Source: Parvimonas sp015257355
Lineage (GTDB): Bacteria > Bacillota > Clostridia > Tissierellales > Peptoniphilaceae
Length of the DNA stretch: 64,000 nucleotides
Direction: 5' to 3' (one strand)
Assembly (NCBI RefSeq): GCF_050262165.1
Contig: NZ_CP189844.1
The notes under the pieces are model-generated. The model did not search any database, was not told where the DNA came from, and was given only the letters and a program-made list of their open reading frames with translations. This document shows positions 55,723-64,000 of the stretch, piece after piece (within the stretch, counting starts at the first letter, position 1; each line of letters starts with the position of its first letter). Made by a program: the position numbers and the translations under genes.

Positions 55723-57225
55723 TTATTCTTCATCTTTATCCCAATCAAAAGTTCTTTTTACAGCTTTTCTCCAGCCCTTTAACTTTTTCTTTCTATCTTC
55801 ATCGCTTATTAAAGGTTGAAATATTTTATCTTTTTTCCAAATATTTTTAATTTCATCTGTACTTTTCCAAAAGCCCACAGCAAGCCCTGCTAGGAATGCA
55901 CAGCCCATTGCTGTTGTTTCAAGAATTTCCGGTCTTGTAACTTCTGTATTCAACATATCTGATTGAAATTGTAGTAAAAATCCATTAGCACTTGCTCCAC
56001 CGTCAACTTTTAAATTTTGAATTTTTATATTTGTATCTTCTTCTATGCAGTTAAAAACATCCACACATTGATACGCAATTGATTCAAGCATCGCACGAAT
56101 TATATGTTCTCTTTTTGTTCCTCTTGTAAGTCCAAAAAATTGCTCCTTTTGCATTCATATCCCAGTATGGAGCTCCAAGTCCTGTAAATGCCGGAACTAT
56201 GTATACGCCATCAGTATCATCAACTAATTTTGCATATTGTTCAGATAAACTCGCATCATATAGTAGTCTAAGCTCATCTCTTAGCCATTGAATTCCTGCT
56301 CCTGCAATAAATATACTTCCTTCAAGAGCATATGTAACTTTGCCATTAATTCCCCAAGCTACAGTTGTCAGTAAACCATTTTTAGATTTTAGAACATCTT
56401 CTCCTATATTCATTAAAAGGAATGCTCCTGTTCCATAAGTGATTTTAGCTTCAGCTTTTTCAAAACAAGTTTGTCCAAAAAGAGCTGATTGTTGATCTCC
56501 TATAACTGCAGAAATCGGAATTTGAGCTCCACCAAATGTATATTCATCAGTATATCCATATATTTCACTCGAATCTTTAACTTCTGGTAACATTGACTTT
56601 GGTATATCCAAAATCTTTAAAATATCTTCATCCCATTGTAGAGTATTAATATTAAATAACATTGTTCTTGAAGCGTTTGAATAATCAGTTATATGCACTT
56701 TTCCTCTTGTTAAGTTCCAAACTATCCAAGTGTCAACAGTGCCAAATAACAATTCGCCTCTTTTTGCTCTTTCTCTTGCCCCTTCAACATTATCTAGTAT
56801 CCATTTTATTTTTGTGGCGGAAAAATAAGCATCAAGTTTTAAACCAGTTTTTTCAAAAATCAAATCTTCATATCCAGCTTTTCTTATTTCTTCACAAATC
56901 TCAGCAGTTCTTCTACATTGCCAAACTATTGCGTTATATATTGGTTTTCCAGTTTCCTTTTCCCATATAATCGTAGTTTCTCTTTGATTTGTTATTCCAA
57001 TCGCCTTTACTTCATTAGGTCTTACGAAGTTTCTTTCTAAAACTTCTCTACAAACTCCTGATTGTGTAGCCCAAATATCCATTGCATCATGTTCAACCCA
57101 ACCAGCCTTAGGAAAAATTTGTTTGAATTCTTTTTGAGATCTCCTTTTATTGTTCCATTGTTATCAAACAAAATAGCTCTTGAGCTTGTAGTTCCTTGAT
57201 CTAAAGCCAATATATATCCGTCCAT
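55723..57225 (-). pseudogene. glpK: Glycerol kinase, broken by two frameshifts
   Basis: Three frames together cover the whole FGGY kinase of about 500 residues. Frame 1 (from 57225) starts MDGYILALDQGTTSSRAILF and loses phase near GAGATCTC at 57136-57144, where one base seems missing. Frame 2 (about 57135-56140) has GWVEHDAMDIWATQ, ITNQRETTIIWEKETGKP and GDQQSALFGQTCFEKAEAKI, then loses phase in a run of six T (56134-56139 on the plus strand reads A6), where one base is extra. Frame 3 resumes LTRGTKREHIIRAMLES and continues to DKDEE. All motifs are otherwise well kept, so the damage is recent, or it is sequencing error. The enzyme would phosphorylate glycerol. Confidence 0.88.
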
Positions 57226-57234
57226 AAAAACCTC

Positions 57235-57896
57235 CTAAGCTCTTATATCAATATTTAATATCCACTTTCTATTAGCACGTGCTAAGTAAAATTGTAAACA
57301 ACAAAACAATACAACAATAACTGCCAAAACAATAATTGTATAATACTCTTGAACATTAGGATATACAATTCTATATATATAAGTTAAAAGAATAACTCCA
57401 AATGAGTACATATATCTATAGAAAGTTTTATGAACACCCTTGCCTTTTTTCATAGAAATATTTTTATAAAGTAATGATATAAAAGTTGCTAATTCAGCAC
57501 TAACACATATCGATAAATAGATTACAACTAAACGAATAATAGTCTCTAAATCCATAATATTTGAAAATAATTTCGCATAGAAAATTTCAAATAAAAATAT
57601 CAATAAAAAGAAGGCTAAACTATAAATCATACAACTTAAAGTTTTTATATTTGCTATTTTCTTTCTGCTAAAACCATTTATAAACAATTGATTTATAATG
57701 TTTTTTTTCCCGAAAAAATAAATGTTAAGAAAATCGCAACTAAAACGGACATAAATACATCTGTATCAAGATAAATATCAAAATTCAATAGTTTTGCTAT
57801 TGCTAAAAATACTAATTCACTTAAAACAGAAAATAAAATTCCAGCAAGAAAAGTATCAAACAATACTCTTAAAGAATAATTTAATCCCTTTTTCAA
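57235..57896 (-). pseudogene. ABC-type permease split by a frameshift in an A8 tract
   Basis: Two frames encode about six helices in all. The first starts at TTG 57896, one base after the stop of the ABC gene and eight bases after GGAGG, and runs LKKGLNYSLRVLFDTFLAGI to IFSGKK, ending in a run of eight A (plus-strand T8 at 57701-57708). The second frame continues NIINQLFINGFSRKKIANIK and ends RKWILNIDIRA. One added A would restore a protein of about 220 residues. Topology and place suggest the membrane partner of the degenerate ABC protein upstream. Slippage in the tract could also switch the gene on and off. Confidence 0.7.
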
Positions 57897-57897
57897 C

Positions 57898-58752
57898 TTA
57901 ACGACCTCCTTCTTCAGAAGCAGTAATAGCTTCATATAATTCTTTCAAGGAAACAGTTCTGCTCGCATGAGCTCTAACTTCATCCTCATCATTAGCTAGA
58001 ATATAAGCTATTTTCAATTTAGAAAAGTTTTTAAGCGTTCTAATCGCCAACACATTTCTATCCTTAACAGCTGTGCCAATAAGATCAACAGAACCGGAAA
58101 TAGAATAAACCATTTTTTTAAGTTTTTCTCTACTTTCAAAAAGTACAACTTTTTTATCTTTTATAATTATTATATAGTCAAGATAATCAAAAAAGTAATT
58201 TGCATTTTTACTATGAATAATTGGAGTATAGCCTCTTCTTCTATAATTTCCCATTAAAATATCACTTAATTTTCTAATATCCAGACTTGAAAGTCCAATT
58301 TCTGGTTTATTAAATAGAAGATATTTTTTATTCATACAAATTGTAACAATAGTTCTAAAAATAGTGCAATTTTGAACATTTTCCTCTGCTTTAAACTTGC
58401 TATCTAAATCTATTTTAAAGGATTCACAAAGCTCTAATGCATAGTCTAAATCAAATTCGGAATTAAATTCAGAAATTGTCTTTAAAACCTGTCTTAATGT
58501 ATATCCATTATAAAATTCCATTTTTGGACACATATATATCAAATCTCTTGCGTTTTCAGGAGCTTTTCCATCAATCAAAACAGTTCCATCTTCTTGAAAA
58601 GTATAATTACATAGAATATTAAAAATAGTCGTTCCACCAGAATTAACTCTTCCTAAAATTCCATATGTTTTTCCTTCTTTAATTTCTAAATTAAAATCAT
58701 CAATTGCAACAAATTTGCCGTAGTTTTTCTTTAAATTTTTAATTTCAATCAT
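57898..58752 (-). CDS. ABC-transporter ATPase-like protein with degenerate catalytic motifs
   Basis: The 284-residue protein follows the ABC fold from IEIKNLKKNYGKFVAIDDFN through the domain's end, with an extra C-terminal region of about 90 residues. The key motifs are altered: Walker A reads GRVNSGGTT, lacking the Lys; the signature region reads VQNCTIF, not LSGGQ; Walker B reads YLLFNKPEIGLSSLD, with Asn-Lys for Asp-Glu. The H-loop position keeps His (PIIHSKN). ATP hydrolysis is not expected. The frame is nevertheless intact, so it is either a recently silenced gene or a non-catalytic regulatory or heterodimer subunit. It follows mtnN directly. Confidence 0.78.
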   Translation of the reverse strand: MIEIKNLKKNYGKFVAIDDFNLEIKEGKTYGILGRVNSGGTTIFNILCNYTFQEDGTVLIDGKAPENARDLIYMCPKMEFYNGYTLRQVLKTISEFNSEFDLDYALELCESFKIDLDSKFKAEENVQNCTIFRTIVTICMNKKYLLFNKPEIGLSSLDIRKLSDILMGNYRRRGYTPIIHSKNANYFFDYLDYIIIIKDKKVVLFESREKLKKMVYSISGSVDLIGTAVKDRNVLAIRTLKNFSKLKIAYILANDEDEVRAHASRTVSLKELYEAITASEEGGR

Positions 58753-59442
58753 CTATATTTCCTCTATAATATCCAAAATAATACTCTTAACAACCTTTGC
58801 TGACTCTAAAACAAAAGTTTCAAAATCACAATCTGCCTCTTCGTTTGCATTATCAGATATTGAACGTAAAGCTAAATATCCAACATTGTTTAAATGACAA
58901 GTATGCACGATAGAGCAACTTTCCATTTCACAACAAAGAGAGTCAAAATTTTCTTTAATCCTATCTTTAATTTCCTTTTTAGCTACAAAAATATCCCCAG
59001 TAGCTATAATTCCTTTAAAAATTCTATTTTCAGGAAGAACTTTTAAAGCCTTTTCATAAGAAATATCAACTAATTTTTTATCAGCAATAAATTTAACATC
59101 ACGAAGTGCTGGTATTTGTCCCATTACATAACCAGCTTCTGTACAATCAAAATCATGATAGAAATATTCTGTGCCTATAACTAAATCGCCAATTTTTACT
59201 TTATCATCAGTAGAACCAGCAACACCAATATTAATAATAACGCTCGGAGAGAAGTTGTCAATCATGCTTTGAGTATAAATTGCAGAATTTACCTTTCCTA
59301 CACCGCAAATTCCTAAAACAACTTCCTTATTAGAAATATTTGCAAGGTAAAAAGTAAAATAACCCTTTGTAACTTTTTTTGTTTCAATTTTATCTATAAT
59401 TTCCATTAGCTCTTCATCAAGAGCACTTATAATACCTATCAT
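58753..59442 (-). CDS. mtnN: 5'-methylthioadenosine/S-adenosylhomocysteine nucleosidase
   Basis: The 229-residue protein has the PNP/UDP-phosphorylase fold features of MtnN: start IGIISALDEELMEII, GICGVGKVNSAIYTQ, INIGVAGSTDDKVKIGDLVI, the substrate loop LCCEMESCSIVHTC with Glu, and SISDNANEEAD with catalytic Asp. It cleaves adenine from MTA and SAH and feeds methionine recycling. ATG 59442 follows GAGGTGGTTGT. It is the first gene of the run mtnN-ABC-permease-glpK. Confidence 0.95.
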   Translation of the reverse strand: MIGIISALDEELMEIIDKIETKKVTKGYFTFYLANISNKEVVLGICGVGKVNSAIYTQSMIDNFSPSVIINIGVAGSTDDKVKIGDLVIGTEYFYHDFDCTEAGYVMGQIPALRDVKFIADKKLVDISYEKALKVLPENRIFKGIIATGDIFVAKKEIKDRIKENFDSLCCEMESCSIVHTCHLNNVGYLALRSISDNANEEADCDFETFVLESAKVVKSIILDIIEEI

Positions 59443-59588
59443 ACAACCACCTCGTCATTATTTTTTTAATTTTTTCAGGATTTTTATTTTTTAAATTTTA
59501 TTTAAGGTTAATATGGCAAAATATATATATCTTAACCAAGATAAATAAAAATTTAAATTAGTATTACATAAAAATGTAAACTAATAAA

Positions 59589-59900
59589 TCATACTTTAAA
59601 AATAATTCCCCAATAATAAAGTATGAAACCATAAAACCTTATACACCAAATCTTTTTTGATAATTTTTAAGATGGGTGTAGAATTATCTTACTCAATGTA
59701 AAAGTACTAAAATGAAAGTAAAATAATTGTGTCTTTATCATTTTGCATAAAGGCACTTTTATTTTGCCTAAATACTATACCATAATTTCTTTAGATTATT
59801 TTTTATGGCAATTATGGTTCAATATTTATAGATTAAAACAAAGTTTTAATCTATAAATATTATATCATACACCACAATTATAAAAAAGGGAATTTTCCCT
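59589..59900. repeat. Cluster of five inverted repeats in non-coding DNA
   Basis: Successive hairpins: TCATACTTTA / TAAAGTATGA (59589-59626); TACACC...ATCTT / AAGAT...GGTGTA (59642-59680); GTGTCTTTAT / ATAAAGGCAC followed by TTTT (59729-59760), terminator-like on the plus strand; a perfect 19-bp stem AATATTTATAGATTAAAAC with AAA loop (59821-59861); and AGGGAA / TTCCCT (59887-59900) flanked by A and T runs. No frame in this part of the 1.08-kb gap looks coding. Confidence 0.7.
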
Positions 59901-59917
59901 ATTTTTCAAAGTTTTTC

Positions 59918-59944
59918 AAAAAAAAAAAAAAAAAAAAAAAAAAA
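59918..59944. repeat. Poly-A tract of 27 bases
   Basis: An uninterrupted run of A on the plus strand, followed after 60 bases by a run of about 13 T (60003-60015). It lies between the hairpin cluster and repeat site 6. Its exact length is unreliable in any sequencing method. Confidence 0.85.
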
Positions 59945-60016
59945 GACAAAAATTATACTTTATCTTCGCTCTTAATGTATTGTATATACATATTGAAATT
60001 ATATTTTTTTTTTTTC

Positions 60017-60445
60017 TTTCAGAAATATTATTGTTTGTAAACAAACAATAATTGAGATCTCTCCGCTCCGTTACTCTCCGGTCGAGATGACGTGTTTGGG
60101 GTTCTTCTTTTTTAATTGCTATGACGTGAACTATTTTGTTTTATAGCCTATATTTTTAAATAAGTTTATATGATTTTTTACTATATTTTTTCTACTACAT
60201 TTAAAAAGATATTTTGGAGTTTATTTACTCTTAACGTCTAGCTATTAAACAACGATTATTCCCTTATACGTCATCTTGAGCGAAACGTAGCATAGCGAAC
60301 CGAAGTCAATCTAGCCCTAACTTTGTTTACTCGTAAACAAAAGTAGGTCTGACGCAAAGATTGTTCAAATCTTTGATTTGAGTACAATCGACTGTGAAGA
60401 TCTCATACTTTTGCTTTAGCAAAAGTAAATGTATCGTAGATACAT
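60017..60445. repeat. Dispersed inverted-arm repeat, site 6 (complete A-middle-B, longest)
   Basis: A-side hairpin ATTATTGTTTG / CAAACAATAAT (same as site 4), A arm with CCGGTCGAGATGACGTGTTT and TTGCTATGACGTGAACTATT, AT-rich middle, and B arm from CTTAACGTCTAGCTATTAA (60230) with the inserted module CTAGCCCTAACTTTG ... AAAGTAGGTCTGACGCAAAG, hairpin ACTTTTGC / GCAAAAGT and the palindrome ATGTATC-N3-GATACAT (60429-60445). Confidence 0.88.
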
Positions 60446-60481
60446 TGGGTACCCAAAAACCTTGTTGTTTCACAATAAAAA

Positions 60482-60506
60482 AAAGTGTGGAAATTTTCCA
60501 CACTTT
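60482..60506 (-). terminator. Terminator of the first OppA gene
   Basis: An 11-bp stem AAAGTGTGGAA / TTCCACACTTT with T run on the minus strand. Confidence 0.88.
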
Positions 60507-60520
60507 ATTTTTAATTATTT

Positions 60521-62330
60521 CTATTTATCAACTTCTGGTGATTCTTTAGTTAATTCTAAGTCAGAATTTCTAAATGGAGCTTGTCCTTCTTTAGGTAAAG
60601 AAATATCATATTTTTTAACTCTATTGTTAACAAATGATTTTGTAGTATGTGAGAAAGTTGGAATTACTATAGCTTCATCAACAACTAAGTACTTACTTAA
60701 ATCTTTATAATGTTGTAATCTAACATTTGGATCAGTGTTATCAAGAGATACTATATTAGCTAATAATTTATCTAATTCTGGAGAAGCAAATCTTTGGAAG
60801 TTATATACTTCATGTCTTCCGTAGAAACCAGTTGGGTCTGGGTTAGAACCTGTACTCCATCCACCCATGTAAGCATCGATTTCTGGATCATCTTTTTCTA
60901 TTTTTTCATAGAATGAGTTGAATTCAATTAATCTTCCAGTAACAAGTTGAACATCAAGACCGATTGCTTTCCATTGTTGAATTAGGAATTGAACTGTTGG
61001 TTCTTGAGTAGCACCACCTTGCATTGCAGCAAAGTTAATCTTTAATGGTTGTCCATTTTTATCTTCTCTTATTCCGTCGCCATTAGTATCTTTGTATCCA
61101 GCTTCATCAAGAACTTTTTTAGCTCCTTCTAAATCATATTTAATTCCTTCGAAGTTATTATCATAAATTGTAGAGAACATTGGTGGAATTAATTGATATA
61201 GAGGAATACTTAAATTATTTTGTAATTTCTTATTAACAGTATCTCTATCAACAGCCATTGCCATAGCTTTTCTTAAGTTCTTATCAGCCATTTTTGCATT
61301 AGGATCTGTAACAACTTCGTTCTTTTCTTTGTTCCATTTTCCTAATTTGAATGAAATATATCCATATCCACCATAGTAGTTACTTGCTATTTTACCATTC
61401 TTTAATTCTGCAAATTTTTCATACAAATCAGATCCAAATGTATCAATAATATCATATTCACCTGATTTAGCAGCTGCTACTACTTGTGCAGATGGAACTG
61501 CTTTGATTTCCATTTTTGGAGTCTTTGGTTTACCAAATGCATAGTATGGGTTAGCTTCAGCTATAACTTGTTGTCCAGGAACTATTTCTTTGATTACATA
61601 AGGTCCAAATGATAATGGATGTTTTCTTGTAGCATCAGCTGTTGCTTGTTCTTTAACAGGAATATCTTTGTAAACATGGTCTGGTACTGGATTGAAAGGA
61701 ATTCCCTTACCCCAATATATAGAGTGGTCAAATTCTTTAAAGCTTATTTCTAAAGATTTATCAGAAAGTATTTTAACCCCTGATACTTCTTTTGATTTTC
61801 CATCATGATATTCTTGCATACCTACTACGTTCATGTAGTCAGTACCGAAACGAACTCCTTCATAATCTGGATGTCCGATGATTAAATAATATCTTAAAAA
61901 GTCTTTTGCAGTAACTGGAACTCCGTCACTCCAAGTTGCTTTTTCATGAATTGTAATAATTGCTTTCTTTTCTTCTTTTTTAAATTCGATCTTACCTAGT
62001 CCTGTATTACCAAGTTTTTGGTCAGGGTCTCCATCAAAGAAGCCTCCCATACCAACCCAGTTCATAATAGTCATATCGAAGTTATCATTAGCGAATGCTT
62101 CGTGGAATACACCCTTGAATGGTGATTCAGCAATGATACCAATTTTTTATAGTACCATTTTCGATTGGTGTTCCTTCATTTTCAACTACTGGATTTGGTT
62201 TAAATCCTGATTCTTCTTTCTTTCCGCTGTCTTTGCTGTCTTTGCCATCTTTTCCAGTTTTAGCTCCACAGCCTGAAAGTATCATCAAACTAGCTAATGC
62301 TAAAGCTGTTAATTTTGACGCTTTTTTCAT
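60521..62330 (-). pseudogene. OppA-type peptide-binding lipoprotein, frameshifted near the N terminus
   Basis: From ATG 62330 the first frame has a signal peptide with lipobox MILSGC and a Lys/Ser-rich linker, then NEGTPIENGTIKNW and a stop. In a run of six A (plus strand T6 at 62143-62148) one base is extra; without it the text continues IGIIAESPFKGVFHEAFAND and joins the second frame, which runs about 510 residues more (MNWVGMGGFFDGDPDQKLGN, AMAVDRDTVNKKL, GWSTGSNPDPTGFYGRHEVY). Together they form a typical family-5 solute-binding protein of about 600 residues for oligopeptides. ATG follows AAGGAGGAGACTTAAG. Either a recent mutation, slippage, or sequencing error. Confidence 0.85.
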
Positions 62331-62768
62331 CTTAAGTCTCCTCCTTGAGAAAAAAATAAATATTTTTCAAGATAATCGTTTTCTAATTTATATCACACAA
62401 AAAATTTAGTTCTACTGTGATTTTATATGAGTATAACTCAACACTTAAGAAACATATCTTATCTTTACAACTAGAATTATAGCATAACATTTCCTAAAAC
62501 AAAAGTTTTTTTTTGATAAATTAAAATATAGACAAAATTATTAACTATAATAATGTTTTAACACTTAACTTATTCATTTAGCTTTTTATTTCAAGCAAAA
62601 AATTTTTTGTATATAAAAAATCCCTTATTTTCAATATTTTAATTATTTTTTTTTTACTTTTAAAATTAAAAAAATATTAAAATTTTTACTTTTGAAAAAA
62701 GTTACATTTTTTTAATAATTTCCTGATTTTGTAATTCAAATCACATTTTTAAAGTTTTTTTACAAAAA

Positions 62769-62792
62769 AAGAAACCACTTTCGTGGTTTCTT
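62769..62792 (-). terminator. Terminator of the second OppA gene
   Basis: A 10-bp stem AAGAAACCAC / GTGGTTTCTT, loop TTTC, followed by T7 on the minus strand. The remaining part of the gap 62331-62768 is AT-rich and I see no gene or clear promoter in it. Confidence 0.88.
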
Positions 62793-62808
62793 ATTAATAA
62801 TTTACTTA

Positions 62809-64000
62809 CTATTTAACTGGTTCTTCAGAAGTTAATTCAACATCATATAATCCAAAGCCAGAGCCTGGAGTTATATCCCATTTCTTAACTCTGTTGTTTA
62901 CAGCAACTATATTTTTTCTAAATAGAGTTGGTACAACTGGTGCATTTTCAAACATATAGTTTGCAAATTCTTTGTATGCTTTTGATCTAAAATCTTTATC
63001 TACTGCTTCTACAGAGTTTATCTTAGCTAAGATAGCATCTAATTCTGGAGATGAAAATCTTGAGAAGTTAAATGCAGCTTTTCTTCCGTAAAGATTAGTT
63101 GGATTAGGGTTTGATCCTGTTCCCCAAGCTCCTTGGTAAACATCTATTTCTGGATCATCATTTTGAATTTTTTCGTAGAATGAGTTAAATTCAATTAATC
63201 TTCCAGTAGCAAGTTCAACATCTAATCCGATTGATCTCCATTGTTGGATATAGTAGTTAGCAATAGGTTCTTGAACAGCTCCACCTGACATTGAAGCGAA
63301 TTTAATTTTGAATGGTTGTCCATTCTTATCTTCTCTTAATCCGTCTCCGTTAACATCTTTGTATCCAGCTTCATCAAGAAGTTGTTTTGCTTTTTCAACA
63401 TCTAATGTATATCCTTTTAATGAATCATCATAGAATTCTTTAAATGCAGGAATCATTAATTGTGTTGCATTTCTTCTTAAACCTTGGAAGAATTTTGATC
63501 CAACTGCATTATTGTCAATTGCATAAGCCATAGCTTGACGTAATTTAACATCTGCCATCTTTGCATTAGGGTCAGTTACTACTTCACCTTTTTCTTTATC
63601 CCATTTACCTAGTTTAAATCCTATATAAGTATAAGATAATTCATCTTTAATACCAAGTTTAATATTTTTTAAATCTTTAACTTTGCTATAAAGATCTGAA
63701 TTCAATCCAACAGTTACATCATATTCTCCAGCTTGTAATGCAGCAACGATTTGTGCTGATGGTACAATTTTCCAAATAACAGTTTTAACTTTTGGTTGTC
63801 CTTTATAGTAATATGGGTTAGCTTCAAAAATTACTTGTTGTCCAGGAACTATTTCTTTAATATAGTAAGGTCCTGGAGATAATGGGTTCTTTCTAGTTAT
63901 GTCATGAGTTTCTTGTTCCTTAACAGGAATATCTTTTAACTTATGACTTGGAACTGGCTCAGATGGAATTCCACCACCCCAAAGGATACTAGGAGTGAAT
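62809..64000 (-). CDS. OppA-type peptide-binding lipoprotein, C-terminal two thirds (cut by window)
   Basis: The frame is open to the right edge of the window, so the gene is longer than its first Met (63705). Visible text includes SPGPYYIKEIVPGQQVIFEA, VPSAQIVAALQAGEYDV, AMAYAIDNNAVGSKFF, LLDEAGYKDVNGDGLREDKN and GAWGTGSNPNPTNLYGRKAA, all family-5 solute-binding protein features. It is closely similar to the frameshifted OppA protein next to it (roughly 60 percent by eye) and is therefore a tandem paralogue. The intact copy may cover for the broken one. Its N terminus and lipobox lie outside. Confidence 0.92.
   Translation of the reverse strand, partial: FTPSILWGGGIPSEPVPSHKLKDIPVKEQETHDITRKNPLSPGPYYIKEIVPGQQVIFEANPYYYKGQPKVKTVIWKIVPSAQIVAALQAGEYDVTVGLNSDLYSKVKDLKNIKLGIKDELSYTYIGFKLGKWDKEKGEVVTDPNAKMADVKLRQAMAYAIDNNAVGSKFFQGLRRNATQLMIPAFKEFYDDSLKGYTLDVEKAKQLLDEAGYKDVNGDGLREDKNGQPFKIKFASMSGGAVQEPIANYYIQQWRSIGLDVELATGRLIEFNSFYEKIQNDDPEIDVYQGAWGTGSNPNPTNLYGRKAAFNFSRFSSPELDAILAKINSVEAVDKDFRSKAYKEFANYMFENAPVVPTLFRKNIVAVNNRVKKWDITPGSGFGLYDVELTSEEPVK

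Noticed and set aside
62127..62158. The TGC TGA end of the first OppA frame as another selenocysteine site.
   Set aside because: The family text continues in a different frame after a run of six A, so this UGA is a consequence of the frameshift.

Overview
The window is A+T-rich chromosomal DNA from a low-GC, anaerobic Gram-positive bacterium. The 16S rRNA on the minus strand, the gene content (pyruvate formate-lyase, MetNIQ, rlmH-walJ, M18 aminopeptidase, 5-oxoproline uptake, no respiratory chain) and the base composition fit the Peptoniphilaceae. From memory the 16S looks closest to Parvimonas; I could not run a search.

Layout. 1-6.5 kb: gdpP/DUF2232 edge, a nitrilase-like hydrolase, an acetyltransferase, a scar region (IS256-family remnant, duplicated acetyltransferase 5' end, broken secreted-protein start) around a SemiSWEET gene, an S9 peptidase and a HAD hydrolase. 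6.6-9.4 kb: SAM-I riboswitch and metNIQ. 9.4-11.5 kb: TetR remnant, GlsB-type membrane protein, MATE exporter. 11.8-17.3 kb: a locus matching pneumococcal vex123-vncRS in order and gene sizes, with four 11-bp direct repeats upstream of vexP1. 17.7-20.3 kb: decaying genes (sirtuin, WYL-type regulator, methyltransferase) around a flavin reductase. 20.4-21.7 kb: ccdA with a membrane-anchored thioredoxin whose active-site first Cys codon is an in-frame UGA (predicted selenocysteine). 22.1-25.3 kb: vitamin B6 uptake, kinase and MocR regulator. 25.4-28.9 kb: DUF4353 lipoprotein and a two-component system. 29-33.5 kb: pflA, pflB, adhP. 33.7-39.6 kb: aminopeptidase, PadR/DUF4097 pair, ttcA-like, rlmH, walJ. 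39.7-42.3 kb: a large repeat-containing surface hydrolase. 42.5-45.2 kb: selenium cluster (DUF3343, TusA-like, YedE, class V aminotransferase). 45.7-48 kb: 5-oxoproline transporter and pcp. 49.2-54.4 kb: 16S-tRNA-Ala-23S-5S operon with two promoters. 54.4-64 kb: acyl-CoA dehydrogenase, broken glpK, broken permease with a degenerate ABC protein, mtnN, and two OppA-type lipoproteins (one frameshifted, one cut by the window edge).

Two themes stand out. First, selenium: the UGA-containing thioredoxin coupled to CcdA, and a separate selenium-handling cluster about 21 kb away, support each other. Second, a dispersed non-coding repeat family (six sites) made of two diverged inverted arms, an AT-rich middle and terminal hairpins whose stem sequences differ between copies while pairing is kept. 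Gene decay is frequent, and five of the frameshifts lie in A/T tracts of six to eight bases, suggesting replication slippage or homopolymer sequencing error.
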